Below are positions 1-9,062 of a stretch of DNA of 64,000 nucleotides, piece by piece (position 1 is the stretch's first letter; the number at the start of each line of letters is the position of its first letter). The notes under the pieces were generated by a model that saw only the letters and a list, made by a program, of their open reading frames with translations, ran no database searches and was not told the DNA's origin. The stretch lies in assembly GCA_022842935.1 (NCBI GenBank), contig JALHOP010000006.1, forward strand, positions 281,215 to 345,214, read 5' to 3'. Source of the stretch: Myxococcota bacterium. Its GTDB lineage: Bacteria; Myxococcota; XYA12-FULL-58-9; JALHOP01. The position numbers were made by a program, and so were the translations under genes.

Positions 1-1341
1 GAGGACCTCGCCGAGGCCTCGAGTATCCTCGTGGTCAGCGCCCTGCGCGGAACGACCGAGCCCTGCGGATGCACGTCGCATCCCTTGGGTGGACTCGATC
101 GCTTGGCGGCCAAGGTTGGGATGCACCGCGCCGCCGGTGCCGGGGCCTTGTTGATGGTCGGTGACACGTATTTCGAACACGCTACATCGGCAGATCACGC
201 GCGTGCTCAAGACGAGGCGCGTGCTTCCGTGATCAGTGACGTGATCGAGCGTCTCGGACCCGCCGCGCTCGTACTTGGGCCCGCCGACATCGCGCGCGGT
301 CGTCGCCAAGAACAGGTCCCCCGTACCATCGAGCTCGGAGGTCTCACGGTCGCCTTGTTCCAGCGCGCCGAGCTCGACTCCAAGTCGTGCGGTGCCTTGC
401 GGGCGGAGATCGCGCGCGCCCAAGCTGATGCCCGGGTGTTGCTTCTCGGTAACGAGACACCCTCTGCTCGTGTCTGCGAAAGCGGAGCCGATATCGTTCT
501 TGTTCCGGGTGGCGAAGAAGCGCGCGTTCCCACGGTAGCCGCCGGTGCCCTGTGGATCGATGCAGCTGATCGCGGACGTTACCTCGGTCAGGTAGTCTTC
601 CACATGGGACCGCCGGGCCCGTGGACTTTTTACGACGAGGGCAAGAGCGCCCGCGTGACCCACGATGCCAAACGCGAGCGTCTCCGTCGCGAGATCGAAG
701 CCTTGGACGACGGACCAGCCAAGGAGGCGCGGCGTGCCAAGCTCGCGGTTCTCGAGGCCGCGTCCAGTACCAGCGAAAAGCCGAGTGGGCGCTACGTCAC
801 GTGGAAGCTCGAGGCCATCGATCGCGACGTCGAGCCCGCTGGCTGGGCGACGGATGCTCTACAGGGCTTCAACCAGTCACTCTGCGACATCACCCGCGCG
901 GCCACCCGCGAGCGAACGTGTGAGCGCGCTTCCAGCGTAGCCGACCATTTCATTGGCACCGGCGTCTGCCAGGGCTGCCACGTCGAGGAGATGGAGGTCT
1001 ATCGCAAGAGCGCGCACGCGCACGCGTGGGCCACGCTCGAGAGAGCGTCGAAGAGCTGCGACCTGACGTGTGTGGGTTGTCACAGCGTTGGGTGGGAGAG
1101 GCCCGGCGGCTATTGCCGTCTCGATGACGTCGAGCGCTTCGCCAACGTTGGTTGCGAGAGCTGCCACGGCCCAGGACGCGGCCACGCCATGAATCCCACT
1201 GACCGGACCGGCTGGAGCGCGTCGTTCGTCCGCGATCCCGCAGTCACGACCTGCGTGACGTGTCACAACCCGCAGCACTCCGACACGTTCGACTTTGCCA
1301 CCTACCGTCCGCGCATCCTGGGGCCCGGCCACGGCGGCTGA
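1..1341 (+). CDS. Metallophosphatase-like / multihaem cytochrome c fusion (5' end outside window)
   Basis: The reading frame is open to the left edge, so the N-terminus is missing; the GTG at 31 lies inside a conserved stretch and is probably not the start. The visible N-terminal part contains EPCGCTSHPLGGLDR, which resembles UshA/5'-nucleotidase-like metallophosphatases fused to cytochromes. The C-terminal third has four CXXCH haem-binding motifs (CQGCH, CVGCH, CESCH, CVTCH), as in cytochrome c554-type multihaem proteins. It would be exported and haem-loaded in the periplasm, with an electron-transfer role. The substrate of the phosphatase-like part is unknown. It ends 6 bp before a convergent reductase gene. 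Confidence 0.75.
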   Translation, partial: EDLAEASSILVVSALRGTTEPCGCTSHPLGGLDRLAAKVGMHRAAGAGALLMVGDTYFEHATSADHARAQDEARASVISDVIERLGPAALVLGPADIARGRRQEQVPRTIELGGLTVALFQRAELDSKSCGALRAEIARAQADARVLLLGNETPSARVCESGADIVLVPGGEEARVPTVAAGALWIDAADRGRYLGQVVFHMGPPGPWTFYDEGKSARVTHDAKRERLRREIEALDDGPAKEARRAKLAVLEAASSTSEKPSGRYVTWKLEAIDRDVEPAGWATDALQGFNQSLCDITRAATRERTCERASSVADHFIGTGVCQGCHVEEMEVYRKSAHAHAWATLERASKSCDLTCVGCHSVGWERPGGYCRLDDVERFANVGCESCHGPGRGHAMNPTDRTGWSASFVRDPAVTTCVTCHNPQHSDTFDFATYRPRILGPGHGG

Positions 1342-1347
1342 GCGCGG

Positions 1348-2421
1348 CTACTCGCGACGCGTGCGCTCCGCAACCCGGGTCTCACGCATGGCCTGCAAGA
1401 CGTCTTCGTGGGGTGAGAACTTCGCTCGCTGCTTGTCGGTGAAGTGCGGGCTCGCCGCGAGCAGCCAGGCGAGGGTCTGCGTGAGGGTGAGACGCATCGA
1501 GCGGGGGTTGAAGCCGAGGCGTGCGACTTTTGCGTTGCTGTACCAAAAGTAGCGACCCGTTTGGCGGGCGAGCTCGACGGTCGCCAAAGGCTCTTTCTTG
1601 GTCACCTTGGCGCCGAGCTCCATCAGCGAAGCGGCGATGACTGCAGGGCCGCGTGTCACGGTGAGACGCGGCCTTGCGACGCCCGCGAGCTCCGCGAGTG
1701 TCTCGTGCATGTCACGCCATGTGACGTTTTCAGCGGCAAGGATGTAGCGCTCACCAGACGCGCCCTTTTCGGCAAGCAGCAGATGTCCGCGCGCGACGTC
1801 GGCGGCGTGGAGCACGTTCGCCCCACCCGGGTAGGTGAGCTTCATCGGGTCGGTGAGATAGCCAGTCACGGTGTTGAGGGAGGCGCTCGGCCGGTGGTCG
1901 TGGGGGCCTATGAAGACGCTGGGGTTCGCGAAGACGATGTCGACGCCGATCTCGGCCGCATGCTGGCGGGCCGCGTTCTCTTGCTCGGCCTTGCTCACGA
2001 AGTAGTCGGGTACCCCCTCGCTAACTGTAGGGGCACGTTCGTCGAGAACTTTCGGACCGTCACTGCCACCAAACACCGCCGTGCTCGAGGTCATGACGAC
2101 ACGACGCGCACCGACTGCCTTGGCGGCGTCGAGGACGTTGAGCGAGCCTTTCTTGGCCGTCTCCATCATCACGTCGCGGGTGTAGCCCCAATAGGCGAAA
2201 ACCGCCGCGCAGTGAAAAATGACCTCGCAGTCCTTGGCGGCTTCGAGCACTTCGTCAGCGTTACGAACGTCTCCGTAGACGAGGGCGCACGGCAGTCCTT
2301 CGAGGCCCTGAAGCTTGCTCGAGCGGCGCACCATGGCGCGAACGTCGTGCCCGGACGCGAGCAGCTCGCGGACGAGGTTGCAACCGAGTAGGCCGTTGGC
2401 GCCGGTGACCAGGGCTCGCAT
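1348..2421 (-). CDS. NAD(P)-dependent epimerase/dehydratase, HpnA / dihydroflavonol-reductase-like
   Basis: This is a 357-aa extended short-chain dehydrogenase. The N-terminal Rossmann motif GANGLLG binds NAD(P), and the catalytic Y-x3-K is visible as YFVSK. The overall pattern (ALVTGANG, HCAAVFAYWG, SSTAVFGG) resembles hopanoid-associated epimerase HpnA and dihydroflavonol-4-reductases. A sterol 3-beta-dehydrogenase/C4-decarboxylase-like role is also conceivable because a sterol cassette lies 8 kb away, but nothing here proves it. The substrate is unknown. It is convergent with the cytochrome gene and divergent from the yceI-like gene. Confidence 0.75.
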   Translation of the reverse strand: MRALVTGANGLLGCNLVRELLASGHDVRAMVRRSSKLQGLEGLPCALVYGDVRNADEVLEAAKDCEVIFHCAAVFAYWGYTRDVMMETAKKGSLNVLDAAKAVGARRVVMTSSTAVFGGSDGPKVLDERAPTVSEGVPDYFVSKAEQENAARQHAAEIGVDIVFANPSVFIGPHDHRPSASLNTVTGYLTDPMKLTYPGGANVLHAADVARGHLLLAEKGASGERYILAAENVTWRDMHETLAELAGVARPRLTVTRGPAVIAASLMELGAKVTKKEPLATVELARQTGRYFWYSNAKVARLGFNPRSMRLTLTQTLAWLLAASPHFTDKQRAKFSPHEDVLQAMRETRVAERTRRE

Positions 2422-2492
2422 GGTCCCCGCATAGCGCGGCGGGTCCTCGCAAGCAATTCAGGGGACCGATTCGAGTCATTCGGCGTACCGAT

Positions 2493-2514
2493 GGTCGTTC
2501 GGCTTCAAACGACC
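2493..2514. promoter_or_regulatory. Inverted repeat in the reductase / yceI-like divergent region
   Basis: GGTCGTT, an 8-nt spacer, then AACGACC form a perfect 7-bp inverted repeat about 65 bp upstream of the yceI-like start and 72 bp upstream of the divergent reductase start. It could be an operator or a 5' leader hairpin. No clear -35/-10 pair was identified. Confidence 0.3.
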
Positions 2515-2578
2515 TATCGTCTCATGGTCTATGACCTCGCGCGACGGCAAATGCGCTGTCGCTTGAATGGAGAAATCA

Positions 2579-3145
2579 ATGTCCCGCTTTGCTCTCACGG
2601 CCCTGCTGGCCTTCGCTCTGCCGGTCGCAGCGCGCGCCGCTGATACCTATAACATCGACCAGTCGCACTCGGCGCTCATCTTCAAAGCCCACCACCTCGG
2701 GGCTGGCCATGTTTACGGTATGTTCACCGAGATGTCGGGCAGCATCGTTCACGATGCCGCGAACCCAGCTGCCAGCTCGATCGACTTGACCGTCAAAACG
2801 GACAGTCTGACGACCCATGCGGGCCAGCGTGACACGCACCTGAAGAGCCCCGACTTCTTCAACTCCAAGCAGTTTCCGAAGATCACCTTCAAGAGCAAGT
2901 CGGTGACCAAGGTCGATGACAAGAGCATGAACGTCACCGGCGACCTCACCATTCACGGCGTCACCAAGCCCGTGACGGCGAAGGTCACGCACACGGGGAC
3001 CGGCAAAGACCCGACGGGTGCGACGATCATCGGTTTCGAGACTGCCTTCACCATCAAGCGCAGCGACTACGGCATCACCTACTGGATCCCGCAGATCGAC
3101 GACGAGATTCCGCTGATCATCAGCATCGAAGGCAACAAGAAGTAG
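2579..3145 (+). CDS. YceI-family periplasmic lipid-binding protein
   Basis: This is a 188-aa protein with a Sec signal peptide (MSRFALTALLAFALPVAARAA) followed by the YceI beta-barrel fold. Typical signatures are YNIDQSHSALIFKAHHLG, FNSKQFPKITFKS and LTIHGVTKPV. YceI proteins bind polyisoprenoids or other amphiphiles in the periplasm; the ligand here is unknown. I prefer the ATG at 2579 because GGAGA ends about 7 nt upstream; the ATG at 2567 lacks a well-placed ribosome-binding site. Confidence 0.88.
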   Translation: MSRFALTALLAFALPVAARAADTYNIDQSHSALIFKAHHLGAGHVYGMFTEMSGSIVHDAANPAASSIDLTVKTDSLTTHAGQRDTHLKSPDFFNSKQFPKITFKSKSVTKVDDKSMNVTGDLTIHGVTKPVTAKVTHTGTGKDPTGATIIGFETAFTIKRSDYGITYWIPQIDDEIPLIISIEGNKK

Positions 3146-3204
3146 AGGTCTGAAGCGCGCGGGGGGCGGGGTCGTCCCGTCCCCTCGCCGTCGGGGAGCT
3201 TCGC

Positions 3205-4053
3205 ATGGTGGTCGCCGGCCTCATCATCGCACTTTTGCCGGCCGTCATCTGCGCGCTTGCGCTCGTCGCGCTCCGCGCCTGGCGACCTGACTCCGATGCG
3301 TCGCTCCGCTGGGGCGCACCTCTCGCCGTCACGGCCGGCTTCGTCGCTGCGCAGACCATGATCGACGGCGCCCCACGCATACCGCCGATCGAGGCCTCGG
3401 GGTGGTTCTCGATCATTGCCGTCACTTTGGCGCTGTTCGTCCTGGTGCTGAGGTCGCGCGTTCCGGCCAAACTTTGGGCGGTCGCTTCGTTCGTGATTGC
3501 CCTGGCGATCGTGTTCGTCATCGTTCACCCCCTCATCGGCGAGAGCTGGCCCTTGCCTGTCGCCATCGCCTGGATCGCGGGGATGACCGCCGTAGCGGGC
3601 AGCGTCGCTTGGATCGTCGATCGGCGTGCCGCCGCCGGCCCTGGCGCGCCCGCTGTTCTGCTCGTCGCGGCGACTGGCATTGCCGCAGGACTCACTCTTT
3701 GTGGCAGCGCGCGCTACGGCCAGCTCGCCGGTGCGATCGCAAGCGTCATGGGACCGCTTTCGCTCCTAGGGTTCGTCCGCCGCGACGCGCGCGTAGTGGA
3801 GGGTGCTGCTTGGGTCGCGTCATTGATCCTCGCAATGCTCGTGATCGCTGGCGTAACCTACGTCGATGTGCCTGTATTCGTTGGCCTTCTCTTGGCGTTG
3901 GCTCCCCTTGCGGTGCTCACCGGGGAGCTCCCGATGTTGGCCTCGGGGTCGCTCTGGAAGCGCGACGGCGCGCGTGTGGTCGCTGCGATAGCGATCGTGG
4001 CACTTGCCCTGGGAGTCGCAGCGGCCACCGTCACGCGTTCGGCCGCTTATTGA
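3205..4053 (+). CDS. Polytopic membrane protein of unknown function
   Basis: This 282-aa protein is almost entirely hydrophobic. About eight transmembrane segments are visible, starting with VVAGLIIALLPAVICALALV and ending with VVAAIAIVALALGVAAATV. No catalytic motif is recognisable. It starts 60 bp after the yceI-like gene and ends 60 bp before the anti-sigma gene on the same strand, so it may be co-transcribed with either. I do not recognise the family. Confidence 0.6.
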   Translation: MVVAGLIIALLPAVICALALVALRAWRPDSDASLRWGAPLAVTAGFVAAQTMIDGAPRIPPIEASGWFSIIAVTLALFVLVLRSRVPAKLWAVASFVIALAIVFVIVHPLIGESWPLPVAIAWIAGMTAVAGSVAWIVDRRAAAGPGAPAVLLVAATGIAAGLTLCGSARYGQLAGAIASVMGPLSLLGFVRRDARVVEGAAWVASLILAMLVIAGVTYVDVPVFVGLLLALAPLAVLTGELPMLASGSLWKRDGARVVAAIAIVALALGVAAATVTRSAAY

Positions 4054-4113
4054 CGAGTCTACGAATCCGTTGGATGTCGTCGTGCGTAGTCATCACAAAG
4101 GGTCGATTTGCCC

Positions 4114-4773
4114 ATGACTCCGACGCACCACCTCCCGGAAGACCTGCTCGCGGTTTATGCAGCCGGGACATGTGGTGAGCCTGAGGCGCTCTTCGTCGCG
4201 ACCCACCTGACGCTGTGCAAGCAGTGCCGCGAATCTGTCGCCGTGCTCGAGTCGATTGGGGGGCACACCATCGAGACCATGACCCCGATGAACGTTGGGG
4301 TCGATGTCGACGCACTGCTGGCCCGCGCCGATTCTTCCTCTAGCAAGGACGCGCCGAAGGTCGACGAAAGGCTCGTCGCGGCTCAAAGCCAGCTGGCTGA
4401 AGCAGGCATGCCGACGATCCTCGCGCGCTACTTGCCGGATGGTCTGAAGTGGCGCTTCCTTGCGCCAGGCGTTAAGCAAGTCGAGCTCGACGTGCGTTGG
4501 AACGGTTACCCCGCACGTCTCGTGAAGTTCCCTGCGGGCTACGTTGTGCCCATGCACACCCATCCCGGCTCCGAATACACGATCGTTCTCGCCGGCGCCT
4601 TCGAGGACGGGGACGACACCATGCGGCGCGGCGATGTCGAAGTCCGCGATGAGGCACACCGCCACGAGCTACGCATCACCAAAGACGCGAGCTGCGTCTG
4701 CCTCTTCGTTGCCGACGCGGCGCCCATCCCGCTGACGTGGTTGGGGCGGCTGCTCCGCCCTTTTCTCGGCTAG
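4114..4773 (+). CDS. ChrR-type zinc-cupin anti-sigma factor
   Basis: About 219 aa. The N-terminal zinc anti-sigma domain contains an H-x3-C-x2-C pattern (HLTLCKQC) plus an upstream His. The C-terminal cupin contains HTHPGSE and a later acidic/His patch (DEAHRHE), matching the metal ligands of ChrR. In the family, the N-terminal domain sequesters an ECF11 sigma factor and the cupin senses singlet oxygen or related stress. The likely partner is the ECF sigma gene at 7149-7706, which unusually lies 2.4 kb away on the other strand. The ATG is chosen; a TTG at 4108 is better spaced from AAAGGG and cannot be excluded. Confidence 0.82.
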   Translation: MTPTHHLPEDLLAVYAAGTCGEPEALFVATHLTLCKQCRESVAVLESIGGHTIETMTPMNVGVDVDALLARADSSSSKDAPKVDERLVAAQSQLAEAGMPTILARYLPDGLKWRFLAPGVKQVELDVRWNGYPARLVKFPAGYVVPMHTHPGSEYTIVLAGAFEDGDDTMRRGDVEVRDEAHRHELRITKDASCVCLFVADAAPIPLTWLGRLLRPFLG

Positions 4774-4828
4774 GTCCCAGCTCGGGCGTCAGTCACTGGC
4801 GGCCCAGAGCGACTGCGCAGAGGTCGCG

Positions 4829-7168
4829 CTAGTGGGCGCGGACGTCGTGAAACGTGACCATGGCTTGCGCCCCAGCATCGTTCGAGCCGACCGCCGCGAA
4901 AAGCCCGATTCGGGTGGGCGCCTCGGGGCCGAACAGGTGCGCGAAGAACTCCGGTCCGACAAGCTCCGCGATCGGAACGTCATGGCGCACGCGTATGCCG
5001 GGGGTCGCCGGTATGCCGATGACCCTGCACTGACGTTTGCCAATCGTCCGCTCCGCGATGTGGGGTTGGGCCTGACTCGTGAAAATGCCTCGTACGCAGT
5101 AGCCCGGCCCAAGTAGCTCGAAACCGCTGGTTGACTGCGGCGTTTCGAGATCGGTCGCGACTTGCTCCGGCTCCGCCACCAAGGAGACGCTTCGGACCTG
5201 GCGGTCGATCGTTTGTTCAAGCGAGCTTAGCAACAGGCGCGACGCACCCGTCACCCCATGGGAGCCATTGACTCCAATCTTCGCTCCATCGTCGAAACTC
5301 ATGGTTGTGTGACCGTGAGGCAGGGCTAGCGATGGACGAGCAGTCCACAATAGCGGTTGCCGTAGGCCGTTGTCGGCGTTGAGCACCCATTGCTGAAACG
5401 TCGGGTTACGAAGGGCAGGGATGCTCTTCGCGTCCATACGCTGCGTAACGATCGAAATGCGTCGCTCGCTGCCGCTGTCGTAGACGCGGAGGTGCATCGC
5501 CGCGTCGTAGGGAATCGAGGCAATGCCAATCGGTGCACTTATCTTATAGGCGCCGGTACTGTTCGCTCCAAGCTCACTCGGTCCCGCATCGATGCGCCAA
5601 TGCACGGGTGACTGGTGCCCAGTGTGAACGATGCCGAAAGAGGGCCTGATAGGCGTCGCGCCTTCGTTCGTGACTTGGATGTCGAGCTCCGAGATGCGGC
5701 CTAGCTCGCCCGGATCCCGCTTGTCAGTAATGACTGCCTGCGCCTTGAGCGCGACTCGTGGCGAAAGCCGAGCGTAGGCGGCAAAAATCACCAGGCACGC
5801 GGATACGAAACAGGCTCCGAATAGGATGCCAGGTCGCCGCCAACGTTGTGGCAATGGGGCGTCGTGGCTTGCGTATTTGAGTAGTACGCCCATGAGTGCG
5901 ACCGGAAGGAAGTAAACATAGTAGTTGTGAAGCGAACGGTAGTTGAACCACAGGATGACCATTGGCGCGCAGAACGCGAACCACTTCAATCGCTCGAACC
6001 AGAAAACGTACGCGATAGCGACCAAGGCCAATACGGTCACCATCATCAGGGAATAAAAAGCCTTGGGTGCGTGCCAGAGCCCGGCGATATTGAACATGAC
6101 GGGGCCAGCGCCAAGCTCGACGAGAGGGGCGCCGCCCGCGACCGGCACGAGTACGCCGCGAAGCCAGGCGTCGAAATCTGCGACCATGAACGGCCCGTTG
6201 ACGATCAAGAACGCGGCCACAGCGACGCCGCCAAAGCGGAGCGTGTTTCCGATGCGGGTGCGGTAGTCGCCACGCTCCAGCATCAGCCAAAGAACGATGA
6301 ACGGTGCGATGAACCACGGCGTTTGCTTGACGCTGCAGGCGACGCCGAAGAGGAATCCGGCGAGGTAGAGTCGTCGCTTTGCGAACGCGGCCATGGTGGC
6401 AATGACGGGCAGCGTCCACAAAATGTCGAATACGCCGCCGGCGGTGAAGCTCACGAGTCCCCACTCGGTCCAAAGCATGCCAGGCGTCGCCCATTTCGTG
6501 GCGAGTGGAGAGCGCACGACGAGCCAGACGCAGACAACCATCAGCGCTACCAACGACGTAAGGTCGAAACACGGCAGGCCAATGAGCTTCTGCGGCACGA
6601 ACGCCAAGACGGACATCGCAGGGTACGAGAGCTCCGCGACCAGACTGCCATCGATGCGGTAGGTGCCGAAGGATTCGTCAGAGGCGTAGCGCAGAAAGGC
6701 AGCCTCCATCGACATGGCATAGGGGTTGCGGCCCTCGAAGAGGCTATCGACGGCGTATTGAGCGAACAAGAGACCGTCGGTGCCGAAGTAGTCGACACCA
6801 AAGCGCGTCCACACGCGTCGACCAACGAAGTAGATCACAGCAAAGGCTGGGCCCGCGGTGTTGAAGAGTTTGAGCCCGCCTCGCACCGCAGGCGGTAAGC
6901 GCTGCAACGACGCATTCACCGTAGCGACCTTGAGAGCGAGGTGCTCGACGAGTCGCGAGGGCGGACCCGCCAGAGCCGAGACGATGCTGGCAAACGCCAC
7001 GGCATACAGCGCCAAGAAGCCAAAAAGGGCGTGGAGCTCGAACGATTCGAGTCCACCCCACGCCTTGAAGCCCATACGTAGGCACCGCGCGCCGATCACG
7101 ACGAGCAGCGATGAAACAGCGCAAGCAACTGTCTTGCGCAACTCTGGATTAGGGTGATTTTCCATCAT
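4829..7168 (-). CDS. GT87/GT-C-like membrane glycosyltransferase with C-terminal periplasmic domain
   Basis: About 779 aa. The first ~480 residues hold roughly ten transmembrane helices. The loop with GTDGLLFAQY and EGRNPY resembles the first periplasmic loop of GT-C/GT87 polyprenyl-phosphate-sugar transferases. The last ~300 residues are soluble and predicted extracytoplasmic, with no recognised catalytic motif. The ATG at 7168 (or 7165) overlaps the end of the upstream sigma gene by about 20 bp, implying translational coupling. The sugar and acceptor are unknown. A farther upstream start at 7204 is possible but would deepen the overlap. Confidence 0.65.
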   Translation of the reverse strand: MMENHPNPELRKTVACAVSSLLVVIGARCLRMGFKAWGGLESFELHALFGFLALYAVAFASIVSALAGPPSRLVEHLALKVATVNASLQRLPPAVRGGLKLFNTAGPAFAVIYFVGRRVWTRFGVDYFGTDGLLFAQYAVDSLFEGRNPYAMSMEAAFLRYASDESFGTYRIDGSLVAELSYPAMSVLAFVPQKLIGLPCFDLTSLVALMVVCVWLVVRSPLATKWATPGMLWTEWGLVSFTAGGVFDILWTLPVIATMAAFAKRRLYLAGFLFGVACSVKQTPWFIAPFIVLWLMLERGDYRTRIGNTLRFGGVAVAAFLIVNGPFMVADFDAWLRGVLVPVAGGAPLVELGAGPVMFNIAGLWHAPKAFYSLMMVTVLALVAIAYVFWFERLKWFAFCAPMVILWFNYRSLHNYYVYFLPVALMGVLLKYASHDAPLPQRWRRPGILFGACFVSACLVIFAAYARLSPRVALKAQAVITDKRDPGELGRISELDIQVTNEGATPIRPSFGIVHTGHQSPVHWRIDAGPSELGANSTGAYKISAPIGIASIPYDAAMHLRVYDSGSERRISIVTQRMDAKSIPALRNPTFQQWVLNADNGLRQPLLWTARPSLALPHGHTTMSFDDGAKIGVNGSHGVTGASRLLLSSLEQTIDRQVRSVSLVAEPEQVATDLETPQSTSGFELLGPGYCVRGIFTSQAQPHIAERTIGKRQCRVIGIPATPGIRVRHDVPIAELVGPEFFAHLFGPEAPTRIGLFAAVGSNDAGAQAMVTFHDVRAH

Positions 7169-7706
7169 CGAACCGCAGGTGGGTACGTAAACGCGCGAGC
7201 GCAAGGCGCATGCGGGTCTTCACGGTGCCGAGTGGCGTGCTGCTCGCGTTGGCGACGTCGTTGAGTGACTTTCCCTCGCCGTAGACCTGGGCGACGACTT
7301 GCGCCTGCTCTTCCGGGAGCTCCGCGAGCGCGGTCTTTAGCACGGCGGCGAAGCGGGTGCGCTCCACGGTCACGTCTGGGGTGGCGGGCTCATCGACGAG
7401 GGCTGGGTCGAGCGGGTCGTATTCGGGACGGCGTTCGCGGCGGATGCGATCGATGAGAGTGTTGCGTGCGATGGTAAACAACCAGGTGCTAACCCCTCCG
7501 CGTGCTGGGTCGAAGTAGCGGGCTTTGACCCAGACGGTGAGCATCACATCCTGTACCAACTCGTCCGCTGCAGCGTTCGCGACCCCGCGCTTGACGAAGT
7601 AGCTCTTCACGCGCGGCGCGAAATGCGCGAAAAGCGCCGCGAAGGCCGCGCGGTCTTGCGAGCGGGCAACTGCCAGTACTGCCTCTTGTGCTGCGGCTGC
7701 GTCCAC
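7149..7706 (-). CDS. ECF sigma factor, ECF11/RpoE-ChrR type
   Basis: This is a 185-aa protein with only sigma regions 2 and 4. Region 2 includes LFAHFAPRVKSYF, DELVQDVMLTVW and STWLFTIARNTLIDRIRRE. Region 4 includes LPEEQAQVVAQVYGEGKS and GTVKTRMRLALARL. The FDPARG...STWLFTIARN...RRERRPEYDP pattern is typical of the ECF11 group controlled by ChrR anti-sigma factors. It overlaps the downstream glycosyltransferase gene and diverges from fahA with a 50-bp gap. The usual co-transcribed anti-sigma gene is absent directly downstream; a ChrR-like gene is at 4114-4773. Confidence 0.9.
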   Translation of the reverse strand: MDAAAAQEAVLAVARSQDRAAFAALFAHFAPRVKSYFVKRGVANAAADELVQDVMLTVWVKARYFDPARGGVSTWLFTIARNTLIDRIRRERRPEYDPLDPALVDEPATPDVTVERTRFAAVLKTALAELPEEQAQVVAQVYGEGKSLNDVANASSTPLGTVKTRMRLALARLRTHLRFDDGKSP

Positions 7707-7756
7707 TCGAAAGCGGACCCTAGCTTGCCTCCGCCTCTCGTGCGAGAGGGTAGGCG

Positions 7757-9049
7757 ATGATAGATGCCACGCACGATCCAGAAGCGTCGAGCTGGGTAGC
7801 GAGCGCTAACGGTCACCCGGATTTCCCCATCCAGAACCTGCCGCTCGGCGTCCTCTCTTACGGCACCGATTCGCCGCGGGTTGTCGTCGCCATTGGCGAC
7901 ATGGCTCTCGATGTTGGCCGCCTGTTGAGCGCCGGCTTGCTCGAGGGTGAGGCTGCGCTTGCGGCGCAAATGGCGAGCGGTCAGTGGTTGAACGCGCTCT
8001 TCGCGATGGGCGCAGGCCCCCGGCGAGCTTTGCGCACACGGCTCTTCGCGCTGCTGTCGAGCAAGGGCCGCGACCGCGCGCCAGAAGACGCTCTCAAGCC
8101 GATTGCTGATGGTATCGTCCATCTCCCCGCGTTTATCGGCGACTACACGGACTTCTACGCCGGCATTCACCACGCGATGAACGTGGGCAAGCTGTTTCGT
8201 CCCGACAATCCGCTGCTGCCCAACTACAAACACGTGCCTATCGGCTATCACGGACGTTCCTCGTCGGTGCGACCGTCCGGCGCGCCCGTGGTGCGGCCGA
8301 CGGGCCAACGCAAGTCGCCCGATGGCGACGTCCCGGTCTTTGGGCCTTCGCAGCGGCTCGACTACGAGCTCGAGCTTGGCGTTTGGATTGGTCCGGGAAA
8401 TCAGCTCGGCTCACGTATTCCGATCGCGTCCGCTGCGGCGCACATCGCTGGCCTCTCGCTCTTGAACGATTGGTCTGCGCGCGACCTGCAAGCCTGGGAA
8501 TACCAGCCTCTCGGCCCCTTTCTTGCGAAAAGCTTCATCACGACGGTCTCCCCGTGGGTGGTCACGAGCGAAGCGCTCGCTGCGTATCGTTTGCCGCAGC
8601 CTCCTCGGCCCGATGGCGACCCTGCCCCCTTGCCTTACCTCGCTGGCGGCGAGGCGTACGCGATCGAGCTCGACGTGCTACTCGAGACGCCAGCGATGCG
8701 AGAGAGAAAGCTCGCGCCGCATCGTCTGAGCCGCACCGAAGCAACGAACCTGTACTGGACCGTGGAACAGCTCGTCGCACACCATACGGTCAATGGCTGT
8801 AACCTGCAGGCCGGCGACCTTCTCGGTACCGGCACCATCTCGGCTCCCCGCGCCGACGGCTACGGCAGCTTGCTGGAGCTGACTGGAGGCGGGAAGACCG
8901 CGCTCGAGCTCCCCAGCGGCGAAACGCGAACCTTCCTGCAAGATGGGGATACCGTCATCATGCGCGGGCGTGCTCATGCCCCAGGGCGTGTGAGCATCGG
9001 CTTCGGCGAATGCCGCGGTACGGTTGCGCCGTCCCCGCCGGTCTCGTAG
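7757..9049 (+). CDS. fahA: Fumarylacetoacetase
   Basis: This 430-aa protein spans the whole fumarylacetoacetate hydrolase family length. It shows the N-terminal SH3-like part (FPIQNLPLGVL) and the catalytic domain (DFYAGIHHAMNVG, YHGRSSS, DYELELGVWIG, LLNDWSARDLQAWEYQPLGPF). It hydrolyses 4-fumarylacetoacetate to fumarate and acetoacetate, the last step of tyrosine/homogentisate catabolism. Other genes of that pathway are not in this window. It is followed 13 bp downstream by purU on the same strand. Confidence 0.95.
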   Translation: MIDATHDPEASSWVASANGHPDFPIQNLPLGVLSYGTDSPRVVVAIGDMALDVGRLLSAGLLEGEAALAAQMASGQWLNALFAMGAGPRRALRTRLFALLSSKGRDRAPEDALKPIADGIVHLPAFIGDYTDFYAGIHHAMNVGKLFRPDNPLLPNYKHVPIGYHGRSSSVRPSGAPVVRPTGQRKSPDGDVPVFGPSQRLDYELELGVWIGPGNQLGSRIPIASAAAHIAGLSLLNDWSARDLQAWEYQPLGPFLAKSFITTVSPWVVTSEALAAYRLPQPPRPDGDPAPLPYLAGGEAYAIELDVLLETPAMRERKLAPHRLSRTEATNLYWTVEQLVAHHTVNGCNLQAGDLLGTGTISAPRADGYGSLLELTGGGKTALELPSGETRTFLQDGDTVIMRGRAHAPGRVSIGFGECRGTVAPSPPVS

Positions 9050-9062
9050 GGTTTCGCGGGCG

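Noticed and set aside
5927..6898. Plus-strand open frame inside the glycosyltransferase gene
   Set aside because: Hydrophilic, low-complexity shadow antisense to clear transmembrane coding sequence.
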